Source: Daedaleopsis sinensis (lineage: Eukaryota > Basidiomycota > Agaricomycetes > Polyporales > Polyporaceae). Taken from it: a stretch of 64,000 nt of DNA. The position numbers were made by a program, and so were the translations under genes. The stretch lies in NCBI GenBank assembly GCA_033807695.1, contig CM066300.1:2852001-2916000 (forward strand), written 5' to 3'. Below are positions 32,355 to 44,885 of this stretch, piece by piece (within the stretch, counting starts at the first letter, position 1; every line of letters begins with the position of its first letter). Below the pieces are notes generated by a model. The model was not told where the DNA came from. It saw nothing but the letters and a program-made list of their open reading frames with translations, and did not search any database.

Positions 32355-35300
32355 CTACGTGAATAGATTTACAGACCATCCCAACCACCAGACAACCACA
32401 CCCGTTTGTGCAAGAATGATAGAGATCTCGATCAGCACAGCGCACCATTGAATTATCAGGAGAATGCTATAGATGGGGAATATGATCCACCACAGGCCGA
32501 GATGGGAGATCCACGGCATGTTGATATTAATCGTGAGGGACACAGCGGCGCGCGTTTGTAGCACGGTGACCGATATGCTGAGGAAAGATAGGAACAGTAG
32601 ACCGACCCAGTGACGGAGTGAGCGTCGTGGAAACTGTCGGATGAGGTATCGCTTGGGCTCGCCCGTGAATTCGTTCCGGTACCACGGAATAATGAGGAAG
32701 TCCTGGACGTCTTCGCCGATCACTTTGCCATAGTTTCTCCAGAACGGCGTCACGGTGTCTAGGAGTAGGGTGAGTGCGTCTAAGCCGATGTCTGAGAATT
32801 GTTGGAATTGGTTTCGGTAATTCTCCTCCAATGCTGCAATTTGCGAAAGCTGCACGAGGATATCAGAGAGCGATCATAGACAGCGATGAACGACGTACCT
32901 CAGGATATACAAGGGAAGTGTGCGCCAGCGTATCGTAGTAGTCCTTCTTCACGCCCGCATGAACCATCTTCACTCGGTTCAAGACAGTCCCCACTTCTTC
33001 GGCCTTACGCGCCAGTGCCCGGCGCTGGGAGCCGAGCTCGTCCAATGCTTGCAAGAGTTGAGCGATGGGGTCATCGAACACATTGTGTGGGAAAGTGGTT
33101 GAGTTGCCGTCCAGAAACTGCGAATGCAAGAAGGTCCGCAACGTATCGCGCTGACGTTCAATCCGCTCATGGATGTCCTCCACCGCTTTCCAGCTTTGGG
33201 CGCGTCGGGTCCCACCGGTGACTGCGGATGGATCGTGCAAAAACGCGTCCAGAACCTCTGGGGGTATCTTCATGTACGGGATACTCAGGAGACTCGATAG
33301 CCCTGCCTGTACTGAGTCGTAGTCGCGAATGCTCGTGCACACACGTTTCAGGAGATGGCGAATGCGATAGTTCTGAGAGTGTGTGTCCTCCAAGACCCTG
33401 TTGGGATATGAGCATGTGTGTGTAGGTCAATGAGACGTATATTGGTACTTACTGGGCTTTGATCTCGTACTCCTCACGTTCCTTCTGCTCATCGGCAGAA
33501 CGACGGTGCTTCTCTCGCTCCCGTGCGAAGATGTCGTTCGAGGACGGGAGCGATCTTCGATGCCTACGCCGAGGCAATGTAGCTCGAGACGAAGCCCCCT
33601 CAAAGAAAATGTCGGGCCGTGGGGTCGGTTCAGCTGTACCAGGAAACAACGTGCCACTCTGGGTAGCCGTTTTAAGGCCATCTAACGAGGAAGGCTGAAC
33701 AGCGCCCTTGGGAGAGGCCTTGACGTCAATCCCGGAGGATTGGTGAAGCTGAAGACTGGTTGGTCGACTTCGAGGTTGAAGAGTAGCCATCTTCTGGTGT
33801 CCAGGCCCTCCGTCCTCTGAAGCGCTATGCCCGCTGTGCTCTGAGTTCCTGCCAGAAGATAGAGCTTCGTCGCTCGGCCGGCCCATGATTCGTTTCCCAA
33901 GCCGTAACCGCTTGCGGCTGCTGTTGGGCGACGCACCCATGGAAGCTATACTGTACAAAGAGCTTTGCGCCGAGTCGACTCCGTGGCTCTTCCATCCCTT
34001 GAAGTTGTCACTGCTTCGTCGGGACTCGGGCCCGCCTGAGTCTCGCCCAGATTCTACCAATGGTTCGAACGAAAGCTGCACATCATTGGAAGACCTCTTC
34101 CGCGAGATCGCTGCTTCCAGGGAGTGGCGAGGGGTGTTCCATCCATACGAGCTCACGGACGGCGATCTCGTGTCGGAGAACGAGCCTGCATTTGGAGATG
34201 CTGGAAGCACCACTTCATTTTCCAGTATGGTACCCATAGAATGGAGGCCAGCGTGAGCCTTCGCGTATTCCTCCATCACCAACGCCGTCGGACTGTACGC
34301 GGAATTCCCAGCTGGGGGTGTCTTGTGGTCTTGCTTATCCCAGAGATGCTTCATCCAAACAGAGGGTTCCGCGTCATCGAGGGCAGAACGAACTTCAGAT
34401 GGTTGTCGGCGATACCAACGTGTAACGTCTAGAAGATTGGGTGTGGAGGACCCTGCGTCATACGACATGAGCTGGTACTTCCGTGCTATCTGGCGAGCGA
34501 TCATCTTTGCTTTGAGCTTCATTAGTGGGGCTACTTTGGACTGTATCTCATGCAGCTTGGCTACCGGGCAGGTGAACACGATGGTACCACGACATGCATA
34601 AATCACTCACCCTTATAGAGAACATCCTGTTTCTCCATGACAGATTTACTCGCTAAGGATGAGGAATCCTTTGACTTCCGCTTCCCTTTCGACAAGGACC
34701 AACGTCGCTCCCTCCCATCCTCAGGGGTACTCCAATCCAACGTAGCTCCGCCGTCAGACGAGGAAGGAACGGGATGCACGAGTGCGACGCCGACAGAAGG
34801 ACTGAAATCGATCTGGGACTCCCCAGAAACGCGGGGTTGTCGAGGGTATTGAGGTATAGGCGGTGGTCCACGGGGAGAGGACCCTGTGGATGAAAGGGAT
34901 GCTATGTCCGACGCAGGCTGTGTATCTGTACGCAAAGGGCTTGACTGAGTCCTGAGACGCGCTTCTCGGCGAGCTTTGGCTCGCAAGGCTCGTTGCACAT
35001 CCTCCAACACACCGGGATCTGGAAGGAAGGTCACAAGAGGCCATGCGACGAGCAGTATCTCAACATGCCTTCTCGCGCTATACGCTCATGAGCAATGCTG
35101 CAGAGTTTATATATACTAGAGACTCACATAGGTCATACTCGTCGGAGAAAGGTTCTAGGAGAGCACTCTTCAGTTGCGGCTGCGGTTCTCGCTGATCTCC
35201 CTTCCGACTGAAGCTCGCTGTCCTCCTGGACGTAGAAGAGGCATGGCCATTCCGAGGGCGGGATTGCTCGAACCCATTCGAGGCATCGACAGACTTGACC

Positions 35301-35542
35301 CGTCGTCTCTTGTCGTCCAGATGAAACGACAGCGATCCTCCCGAGGTACCAGACTGTCGCAGAGCAGGAGGCAGCCCCAGACCCAGAGAGCGAAAGCTTC
35401 CGTACGGACTACTATCGGTGGCTTGTGAGTGACCGTGGTCAACGGGGAACTGTATGTGCGCATTTCGGTGCGGCGGATGGGATGATGTCGGTGGCTTAGT
35501 AGACGGCTGAGAAGTAGACGAAGAGGGCCCAGCCTCCGCCAT
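32355..35542 (-). CDS. Large C-terminally membrane-anchored protein, unknown role
   Basis: Not recognised. Exons 35542-35128, 35018-34611, 34560-33453, 33397-32899 and 32849-32355 give 974 residues with all joints in phase. The first 600 residues are Ser/Pro/Arg-rich and probably disordered, with short folded-looking bits (YPGVLEDVQRALRAKARRE, AKLHEIQSKVAPLMKLKAKM). From about residue 620 a charged coiled coil begins (AREREKHRRSADEQKEREE), then helical text (RIRHLLKRVCTSIRDYD; QLLQALDELGSQRRALARKA; LSQIAALEENYRNQFQQF). The last 150 residues hold LLLDTVTPFWRNYGKVIGED and EFTGEPKRYLIRQFPRRSLR, then hydrophobic spans LLFLSFLSISVTVLQ and IIFPIYSILLIIQWCAVLIE through IILAQTGVVVWWLGW. Two to three membrane spans are likely; ER or vacuole cannot be decided. 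Confidence 0.82.
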
Positions 35543-35983
35543 GGCCCCCGGGAGAGACAAGAGACTACGTGCCAGGAGACCGACGACCCAGAACTAAACA
35601 GGAGGTAAGTAACAGTGGACGACAAGTTGGTGGCGACTGGTACAGTAGTGGTAGAATCACAAGTCTCCCACCTCCCAGCGCTTCGTTACAGCAGTCACAC
35701 AAATCTGGTAATTGCGGCGCACCGGACGTTCAAGCTATATGTATTTCAAGTCGAGTTCATGGGACCGTCCATCCCTCACGTCAATAGGTCCTCATCTTCT
35801 GCCTAGGGGAGACAAAGTTCATGCATAGTTCATAAGCATTGTAGGATACATTTATCACACAACACTACCTGCTAACGAGTAAGTATGACGGGTGTCCGCC
35901 ATGTCACCTTAGTGAGTGGTGGCATTAGTGAGTGGTGGACTTTAGTGTTGGATTTGTATGACAAGTGATTAGATAGAACTACT
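35543..35983. other. Intergenic gap with short tandem repeat
   Basis: About 440 bp. Contains two near-perfect copies of TTAGTGAGTGGTGG at about 35909-35938. Nothing coding recognised. Confidence 0.5.
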
Positions 35984-37020
35984 CTAGCGAGGAATGCGAG
36001 CGAATGCCTGTCGTCGTCTCAACACCAGTCGAAGAAACATAATTGTTGTGAATGCAGAGAGCGAATACCTACAGCCCGTTAGTAGCTCTCCCTACCTCGT
36101 TAGGTTGTAGTGACCTTACCATGTTACGATGTATGACACATGTGAGTTTCTCACATCGACCGCAGGAGACCTGCCTATAGGTTTACCTCGGGCTAGTCGC
36201 GAGGATGCCTCTCCCGCATGACCCTCTACACAGGAATGAGTAACTGATAGTTCAAGCTGCAATGCTGCGCACCGAAGACTTCTTCCACAAAAACTGGCTG
36301 AACTCCAGCTTCCTGGCCCCCAACATGCGCAGCCATTGCGTCCACGTCAGCCCAATACCACTCTCCCTTCTCTGGATGGTTTTCAGGAGTGAAGTTGTTG
36401 CGAGCTTGCGCGGTACGCAACATGCCAAGGATTTCGACTTCTTCACGCTCAGATGCTAACATTTGCCTGACGTTCTGGGCTAGGTCCTTGGCCACAAACC
36501 CGCGGTCAACAAGAACTGTGGACCCGTCCGAGCGAACGAAGGGTACGATGACATGATATCCGTTGTTGCCGTCCCAAACTCGAGGTCCGAGGAGCATCAA
36601 CCGGGAAACGTCCCAGTGACCTGTTAGAACTACTTTACGGAAGGCGAATTCAGGAACAGCCTTGAGACTTGGTATCCCAGAGTCAGCCATACTACTGGGA
36701 AGATGACAACAACAGGTACCTTACTTGACATGCGGAGGTAGAGGGATCGGCTCGCGTTGTAGTTTCTCTTCTAGGTCATCGATGAGAGCGACCTTCCACT
36801 TCAGTCGTTGCACTTGCCACGTTCCAAGACCGAACGTGAATATAGGGATGAGGCCGACTAGAACCATCGTAGGGGTAATCCAAGGCTCGCGTTTAGCTCT
36901 GTAGGTTGTGGGCGAGGTGCCCTCTGTTGTGAGCATTCGCCTGGATGAGATTGCAGCCCATCGCGCAGCAGGAAGAGATGGTCGTGTCCGCAACAGAAAG
37001 CCACCCAGCCGGGAGAACAT
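35984..37020 (-). CDS. SHY1: Cytochrome c oxidase assembly protein SURF1/Shy1
   Basis: Inner mitochondrial membrane protein that helps insert haem and assemble the Cox1 module. Exons 37020-36725, 36691-36273, 36225-36120 and 36068-35984 give 301 residues. A basic, Arg-rich presequence ([20 protein letters not shown]) leads to span 1 [20 protein letters not shown] with the conserved [11 protein letters not shown], then [62 protein letters not shown], and after intron 2 [19 protein letters not shown]. Span 2 is [20 protein letters not shown], with intron 3 splitting the W codon, and the tail is basic. All are SURF1 hallmarks. The intermembrane domain is complete. Divergent from SLA2 with 229 bp between starts. 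Confidence 0.95.
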
Positions 37021-37249
37021 GGTGTAGAGTCAAGGCCTGCTAGCGACTGGATGTGAGAGAGCGAGTACTAGTAGGGAGGTCGTTAAGGGAGAGAAGCACG
37101 CGCTGGGCCTGGCCAGTCCGTAGTAGAAGTGACGCTTGTCCCTGCTTGTCCGGAGCGCCTCAAGGTGCGCAGCCGAAGCTACATATCCCTCCTCTCCACA
37201 CCACCTCTACCTCCTTGCTCTCTTCTTCTTTCTAGTGCGCGAAGGGAAC

Positions 37250-40200
37250 ATGTCGGTATACGCGACCTGCTCTTGTGAGATTAGCGTCTTACCTGGTTGT
37301 GTAGGTACTCGGGATCCCGCACGCGCCAGTCCGACTACAATATCGACGGCGATGAGGTTCACTATCCAACGCGCCCGGTGGACAAGGACAAGGCGGAGGC
37401 GGAACTCGTTGTGAACATAAAGAAGGCCACCAATCCAGATGAGACCGCGCCGAAACAGAAACATGTCCGAAGTGCGTATGGGCTGTCCTGAGATGAGTTC
37501 CCCAGCTAACCTCGGAATGAAGAGTGCATCGTCTACACCTGGGATTATCACTCCTCAATATCGTTTTGGACTGGTCTTCGTGTGCAGCCCATCTTGTCTG
37601 ATGAAGTGCAAACCTTCAAAGCTCTTATTACTGTGCACAAGGTCTTGCAAGAGGGACACCCGGTGGTGCGTTTACATGTGAGGTGACCCTTCGATTATGG
37701 TGTAATGTTGGCATGCGTAGACGATCAAGGAGGCGCATGGCCAAACAGGTTGGCTCGAGACATGTGCTAGGACTGTCGGACACGAGACTGCGCGAGGTAC
37801 GCAGTCCAGCACCGTCGTGTGGCGCTAACTCACCATGCCGGTACAGGATACGGCCCTCTCATCAGAACTTATGTTCAATTCCTCTTGGCGAAGCTGCGTT
37901 TCCACAGACTCCGACCTGAGTTCAACGGCTTGTTTGAGTATGAAGAATATATTACTCTCAAGGGCATTGACGACCCCAATGAAGGGTGTGTGTCCATGTG
38001 TCCCCTCTTCGCAATCTGAGGCTTACATTTGAACAGCTACGAGACCATATCCGATCTCATGGCCCTCCAGGATCAAATCGACTCCTTCCAGAGGATGATT
38101 TTCGCCCACTTCCGTCACTCTGCAAGCAACGAATGCCGCATATCTGCTCTTGTTCCTCTTGTGAAGGAGAGCTGGGGCATCTACCGCTTCATCACAAGTA
38201 TGCTTCGTGCAATGCATCGACGTGAGTCTCGATTTGAATAAACCTTTACAACAATCTAAACACAACTTGACTCAGGCACTAACGATGTCGAGGCTCTCGA
38301 GCCCCTTCGCTCAAGGTATAGCCAGCAACACTACGCTCTTCGCAAGTTTTACTATGAATGCTCCAACCTGAAATACCTTACTGGATTGATCAATGTACCT
38401 AAACTCGGTCAAGTACGTATTTGTGGCTCGCGATACCGCACGCGACTTAAACAAACACTTCTACAGGAGCCACCGAACCTCATGGATAATGGTTCCGCGC
38501 CAGATCTCCCTGCCCGTCCTACTACAACCACCGTAAAGACGCCACCTCCCGCGACGCCCCAGCCTGATGTCGACATCAATGAGCAAGTTCGTATGCTCAA
38601 GCAGTACGAAGATCAACAGGCCACCCTTGTAAGAGCTCGCGAAGAGGAAGATCGACGTCGCAGGGAACTCGAAGACCAACAGCGTCGGGAGTTCGAACAA
38701 CGACAAGCCGAGCAGGCCGAGAGGGAGCGGTTAGCACAGGAGCAGCTTGTGCAACAACAAATGCAACAGCAAATGATGCAGTATAGCAACCAAGCCGCTC
38801 AGCAAGTACATGACCTCGAACGCGAGCTACTTGGCATGCGAGGGCAGTATGAACGCGACCAGCTAATGCTCGAGCAGTATGATCGCGTCCGTTCATCCTT
38901 AGTTATATACTATCGTACTGTTTCGCTGATGATGCGTTGAACAGAGAGTCAAGGCGCTGGAAAGCGAGCTCAGCAGCATCTCTACCAACATTAACTCACA
39001 GATGATGTCCAAGGATGAGCTCATTAAACAACTGCAGGAGCAAGTCATTATGTGGCAGAAGAAGTACGAAGCTTTGGCGAAGCTCTACAGCCAATTGCGC
39101 ACAGAGCACTTGGACATGCTATCGAAGTTCAAGCAAATGCAACTCAAGGCCAACTCTGCGCAGGAAGCTATTGACAAGATGGAGCGCATGGAACGCGATC
39201 TGAAGGCCAAGAACCTTGAACTCGCGGATATGATTCGGGAGCGTGACCGCGCCCGGTTCGACCTTGATCGCCAGAAGTCTGCGCACAAAGACGAAATCGA
39301 TCGATTGCGCCGGGAAATCAGTTTCGCCAACGAACGTGCTGAGGATGCTACTCGTAACAAGAGCTCTGAAGTATCGGGCGTGCTTTCGAAGTACAACCGT
39401 CAGCTCACTGAGCTCGAGGACTCTTTACGGGTAATCCATCAACTTTTCTGTATAGGGAACGGAGCTGAACTCGTCGTCTGCATAGGCTAAGCAACTGCAG
39501 ATCGACGACTTGCTTTATAAACTCGACAACGCCAGTGGTGATCTGGAGCGTCTGCGTGAAGAGAAGGATCAAGAGATCGCTATCCTCCAGGAGGGTATGG
39601 ATGCCACCATCCACCAGCTATCGGAGGCTCAGCAGGTAAGCTGTATCCATTACCTCCAAGGAGTCGATATGTAGCTCACAGCTCATTAGAACCAAGGCCT
39701 TAACGAGGAGGCGACCAATGCTCAGATTGATACCTTGATTCTTGACAACAGGAAGAAGTTGAACCAGATCATCGGTGCGTACTACAAGCTCTAGTACATC
39801 TCCTAGCATACTCATTCGTCCCAGATTCCATCTTGAACGCATGCGTGCAGAAAGTCGACGAAGCTATCTACGAGCTGGAATCACCTGCCCAGGCCGGTAA
39901 CTTGAACTCAACTCCAGAGTACACCTTGTCCATGATCGAGAAGGCGGTCAACAACGCTACCGACTTCGCCACTACCTTCAACCTCTATCTTAGTGGCGAG
40001 GCTGGCGGTGAGCATGTCGAAGTGATCAAGGGCTCGAACGAGCTCGCCCAGGCGCTCGCCGATGTCCTGATCAGCACGAAGGGGATCACGCGCCTCGTCG
40101 ACGACGAGGTCTCCGACAAGCTCATCAACGTCGCGAAGAATGCCGGTGACGTCGGCCTGCGCACGTTCCTCAACCTCCAGTCCTACAAGCTCGACCTCCT

Positions 40201-41056
40201 CCCCCTCCCGAAGCGCATGGAGACCGCGATGCGCAACACCAGCGAGGTCCGCGGTGCGCTCCAGAAGCTCTCCGAGACCGTCGACGGCCTCGTCCCCAAA
40301 GGCGGCAAGGCGGGCGCGATCAAGACGAACGGCGACCTCGGCGACCTCGTCGAGCAGGAGATGCTCGGCGCGGCCAAGGCCATCGAGGCGGCGACCGAGC
40401 GCCTCCAGCAGCTCATGTCCCGCCCGCGCGACTCGGGCCGGTACAGCGCCGTGGACCTGCAGGTGCACGACGCGATCCTCGCGTCCGCGCTGGCGATCAC
40501 GAGCGCGATCGCGCGCCTCATCCAGGCCGCGACCGAGTCGCAGCAGGAGATCGTCGCGCAGGGCAAGGGCTCGAGCACGACGCAGCAGTTCTACAAGCGC
40601 AACAACCGCTGGACGGAGGGCCTGCTCTCCGCCGCGCGCGCGGTCGCGTTCGCGACGAACCTGCTCATCGAGAGCGCGGACGGCGTGCTCTCCGGGACGC
40701 ACACGCTCGAGCAGCTCATCGTATCCTCGAACGAGGTCGCGGCGGCGACCGCGCAGCTCGTCGCCGCGTCGCGCGTCAAGGCGAGCCTGATGTCCAAGAC
40801 GCAGGAGCGGCTCGAGCTCGCGGCCAAGGCGGTCACCGAGGCGTGCAAGGCGCTCGTCAAGCAGGTCAAGGCGATCGCCGCGAAGCAGGTGCAGGAGGAG
40901 GACGTGGACTACAAGAACATGGCCGTGCTCGAGTTCAAGCGGCGCGAGATGGAGCAGCAGGTCGAGATCCTCCGGCTCGAGAAGGAGCTCAACGGCGCGC
41001 GGCACAGGCTCGGCGCGATGCGGCGCGCTGGGTACCACACGGACGAGACGGACTGA
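37250..41056 (+). CDS. SLA2: Endocytic adaptor Sla2/End4 (HIP1R family)
   Basis: Links clathrin coats and membrane lipid to actin during endocytosis. About 1,090 residues in roughly 12 exons. N-terminal ANTH domain: KATNPDETAPKQKHVRKCIV, YTWDYHSSISFWTGLR, DEVQTFKALITVHKVLQEG, WLETCARTVGHETARGYGPL, with basic Lys for phosphoinositide. A Pro/Thr-rich linker (TTTTVKTPPPATPQPD) is followed by a long Gln/Glu/Arg coiled coil (38590-39760) and a C-terminal I/LWEQ (THATCH) actin-binding module: AAAKAIEAATERLQQLMS, RNNRWTEGLLSAARAVAFAT, SSNEVAAATAQLVAASRVKA, ELAAKAVTEACKALVKQVK, then a dimerising helix EFKRREMEQQVEILRLEKEL. The last exon (about 39826-41056) has very high GC at third positions. No canonical intron after ATGTCG keeps frame; cutting at AT|GTCGGT...GTGTAG|G does, making the start codon across the splice. 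Confidence 0.95.
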
Positions 41057-41737
41057 GCCCGGAGCGCCACCCAATCGGACCTACCATCCCATACACCTTC
41101 TGGAGTTGCTTGTTTGTATGTACTTACTGTTTGCTCTCATTCGCACCTATCAATTAGGTTTTCGGTTCACCGCCAATAACGACCCATGTATATGACGAAG
41201 CTTGCTATACAGAAAGATCGATTGTCATCTTTCTATTATGGTTAGCTACGGAGACTAGAAGCTTGCGTTGCGCGATGTGTACAGTCGCATGAGCGAGTCG
41301 GGGTGAGTCACGAGCGGAACGGTAAACAACAGAGAGACATATGTGTGTGATGGATGAGGGAGAGACGATGGCCAGCAAGAGTGTGTGGAGGGAGAGAGAG
41401 ATAGAGTATCTAAAGAAATTAAGCAGGTACGCGCGGGGGGATTGCGTGCGAGTGTAGTTGTATGTGCATGTCGGTACCAGAAAAACAAGGTTGGGGGTGT
41501 GTATCATATCAATAAAGAGGTATAGATACGAAGGGAGCGGAAGAACAAAGGAAGGAAGGAAGTTTGCTAGTCTGCGGGAAGCACGAACGAAGGAGCGGAA
41601 CGGCAGCGGCGCCGGGAGCCAAACGAGAGACGGGGCAGCAGCGGAGGCGGCAATAGCGTTGTGAACAAGATGTGCGCGAGCAAGCAAAGCAGGAGTCAAT
41701 GTGTGTATGGGTCTCCAAGTGTGTGTGTCGTGTCGTG
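41057..41737. other. Convergent 3' region, low complexity
   Basis: About 680 bp between the SLA2 stop and the stop of the next gene. Purine-rich and GT-rich simple sequence (41340-41520, 41695-41745) without a recognised gene. Confidence 0.5.
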
Positions 41738-44700
41738 TCAAGCAAAGAATGCGCTGTCCGTGCTCCGCACCGTGTCGAACGAGTTGCTTCCCCGTTCCAT
41801 GTCTAGGAAGCTGCTCTCCATTTCGTCTGCCGCGACGCCGTACCGGTACTCGTCGTCGTCGTCGTCGTCGGAGCCGTTCTCCACGCCCGCATCGAGCTCG
41901 TCCTCGATGTCCAGGAACGACGGCTTCTTCATGAGCGACTGCCGCTTCATGATCTTCTGCCTGTCGAACGAGGTCGGGGCGCGCGCGATCGTTGTTGAAT
42001 CCGTCGAATCCAGCCGGCGTCTTGGCATGCGCGCAGATGGGGGAGGGGAGAGAGGATTCATGGGCACGACGCTGACGCGCTTCGCTGCATCGAGCTCGTG
42101 GAGATCGTGTCGCGACGGGCGGCGTCTCGGCGGCGGAGGGAGACTCGCGGAAGGTATATTGGGAGACGTCTTCGTCATCATGCCTAACGAATGGGGCGGC
42201 GCGAGGCTGGCCTGAGCGGTGGACGGACGCGCAGATAGAGATGGGTGTTTCTGCGGAGACTTGGCGAGCATCGACGAGCTCCGTGCGGGACCACGCACGT
42301 CCATGAGCATGGCCTTGCGGACGGGGGAAGTGGCTGTAGACGGACGGCCTCCGTTGGACATGATTGACGACTTGGACGACAGGATGGACGCTCCTCTCGA
42401 GAGACCCGCCTTGTCGTTACCAAACGCCAATGTTCCTGTCGACTTGTTCGACAGCACCGAGTTCGACCGCGACCGCACCGAACTCGGTACGCTGTACGTC
42501 AGACCAAAGTCTCCTGGCTGGAGATCGAGCTTCGGTACCCTCTCGGGCTCAGGTTCCACGACGGGTTCTTGCTCTGACACAGTTGCCTCCTCGTCGGCGA
42601 GCTTCTCTGCGAGCTTGAGCTGCTCGGCAGGAGACATGATGTACTGTGGGATGTACTCCGACTGCGACACCCGTTTGCTGCTATGATCTCCGCCTCCTGG
42701 GCTCATCTCCCACAGAGACGAAGGCGATATACACGCATTCCGGGTCATCAGCGAAAGGGGCGCACCGGCCGTGCTGAACGACATCGTGATGGTGTCGATC
42801 CCGGACGAAGTGGATGGCCGTATGTCGCTGTCAAAGCTGAATATTGACCGCTTGTCGTCCTCAACTGAGGGGCTCGTCGGTCCGTGTGACGACGTGCTTC
42901 TCCGCGTGCTCGAGCCCGAGAACAGACGTTTCCGAGTGCTGGTAATACTACTTCGACGAGGTTCGAGGACGGGCGAGGAGGGTTGAGGGAATGGCTCCAC
43001 GCTGGCAGGGGTATGTCCGTTGGTTGAAGAGCCGTGTCGCATTCCGGGAAGCGGAGGTAGAGGTACGCGAGAGGCGTGGAAGGATCGCTGCTTGCGCGGA
43101 GTCTTGCCCGCATGACTACTACTAGCCTCATCGGGGAAGCCAGACGCTGAGGACGTTGTGCTCCCAGCAGAGTGCCGCTGAGGAAGACTCTGTTGAGACG
43201 ACATCTTCCGAAGCAGCTTCCCAGCCTTCGCCAGGGGCACGTCACCGTGGATCACCGTCGGGACAGGAGGGAATTTGCTCAACGGGGAAGCAACACGGGA
43301 GTCTAGCTCTGGTGAGACCGGACTCATGTCCCCATCCAGAACGTACATATTCCGTTTCCCCCGCTTCCCTTTATGAGCATCTCGCGCGTCAAAGGGTCCG
43401 TAGTCGTAACTGTCGTTCATGAGACGCGATATCGCATCTCCCGTATCGAAGTCGTGGATGTCAACACTGGGTGCAAAGTTTAGGCTCGACGAGCTTGAGG
43501 AAGAGCGGAATTCGATCGGGGACGAGTCATACGGGGAAGACGGCAAAGGAGGAGGTGGCGGAAGGTCGCTAGTAGGCGGCGCTGCGGAGGGAGGCAAGCG
43601 GGATGAGGAGGCTTTCCTGACTATGACAAGAGGTCGTTTGGACGACCCTGGTGAGACAGGAGAGTCGGCGCGGTGGGAAGTGGACGATGTCGTTCGGGAA
43701 CGGGTGAAAGTAACGGGTGATGGAGAGGGGGTGTTCGACGATGAGGGAGATGATGAGTCCGACGCCTTACGACGAACCTGCAGTGGCCTGACGGAGCTCG
43801 GCAGTGAATTGGCTGTTGGCGGTCGATAGTCCATATCGATAGCACCCACGGTTAACCCTCTCGGTCGAGCAAGCCTCGGACTAGAACGCTTTCGAGCGAG
43901 ATGAGCAGGGTTGCCGCCAGGGGGTTCGCTCAACCGTCCACGGTAATCGTGCTGCGTAACTGTCGAATTGGAGGAGTTCGAACCCGACGGAGTCTTCATT
44001 CGCCTGGCGCGCAGAGCCTGCGCACTCTCAATAGAAGAGCCGTCGCCAGAATACGAGTCACGAGTCTGCGAGAGATCATGCGCTGACCGACTGCGAAGGC
44101 ATGAGTGAGCATTTTCTTCGTGATTGGCACCGGTTTACGACATACCTGGCAGTGGGCGAGCGTCCGAAGGAACTGGGAGACATGGGCGATAACGCTTGTG
44201 CATCGGGGTAGTTGCCGTGCGAGTTGGACGAAGAAGACCCATACGATACTCGATTGTGGGTAGTAGGCTCGACGCGCTTGTGGAGTGGGTCGAGCACGGA
44301 CGAATCTGAGTACACGGATAGTCTGTTAGGGTCCTGTGGAATCTGTTCTACAACAATGCCACCCGACGCAAAGGGGTCGATCTCTGAGAAAGTCATGATC
44401 GAGTGCTGGTAGGAGAAGCGGTCGCGGGGTAGGTCTGAGGGAGTGCGAGGCTCCGAATGGGGTTCTGAGGCACCGTCATAGTCGTAATCGGACGAGCGGA
44501 CAGTGGAGACGGATTTCGCTGGGGGGCGATTGGTGTAGTAGCGGGTGTGAGCAGGAGGAGCTTGTGAATTTGTGCTGCTATGGCCTGAGCTGGGGCGGGA
44601 GGTAGGATAAGGGGGAGTGGGGACGATGGGAGGAGGGGGATCTTGGATGGTGAGGGTAGGAAGCTTTTTGGACTTGAGGCCGATGGCGGAAGCGAGGGTA

Positions 44701-44885
44701 TTGAACTTGAGAGTGGGGAGGGCATCTTTGGGCCTGGGGGAGGTGGTAGAAGCAGTGGAAGGGTACTTCTCGTCATCGTCTGCAAGGCTCGATACTGAGC
44801 GGTTTGGGCGAAGAGAATCCTTGGAGGACTTTGAGCGGGACCACCACGGCCTGCTTGGCAGTGAAGAGGGGATCGCAGGAGGCAT
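41738..44885 (-). CDS. Large disordered Ser/Pro-rich protein, unknown role
   Basis: Not recognised. Two exons (44885-44146 and 44090-41738, phase-consistent) give 1030 residues. Nearly all of it is Ser, Pro, Arg and Thr-rich low-complexity sequence. Short more ordered spots are LPTLKFNTLASAIGLKSKKL near the N-terminus, MTFSEIDPFASGGIVVEQIP, SPAEQLKLAEKLADEEATVS, PKLDLQPGDFGLTYSVPSSV and the C-terminal MKKPSFLDIEDELDAGVEN followed by a run of six Asp and EYRYGVAADEMESSFLDME. Many RxxS and SP sites suggest heavy phosphorylation. The paired FLDIED/FLDMER repeats in the tail may be short binding motifs. No membrane span or signal peptide. Possibly a cell-polarity or signalling scaffold, which is a guess. 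Confidence 0.75.

Noticed and set aside
35909..35938. Short tandem repeat as a mobile-element or regulatory array
   Set aside because: Only about two copies of a 14-bp unit; no flanking duplication or element features.
40140..40790. 216-codon Arg/Ser/Ala frame inside SLA2 on the same strand
   Set aside because: Shifted reading of GC-rich codons; composition is not protein-like.
39908..41074. 388-codon open frame antisense to the last SLA2 exon
   Set aside because: It is rich in Arg, Leu, Asp and Glu in the pattern made by reading GC-ending codons backwards; no domain, and the sense strand is clearly Sla2.
42748..43245. Extra frames inside the 1030-residue disordered protein gene
   Set aside because: Low-complexity shadows of the long minus-strand frame.
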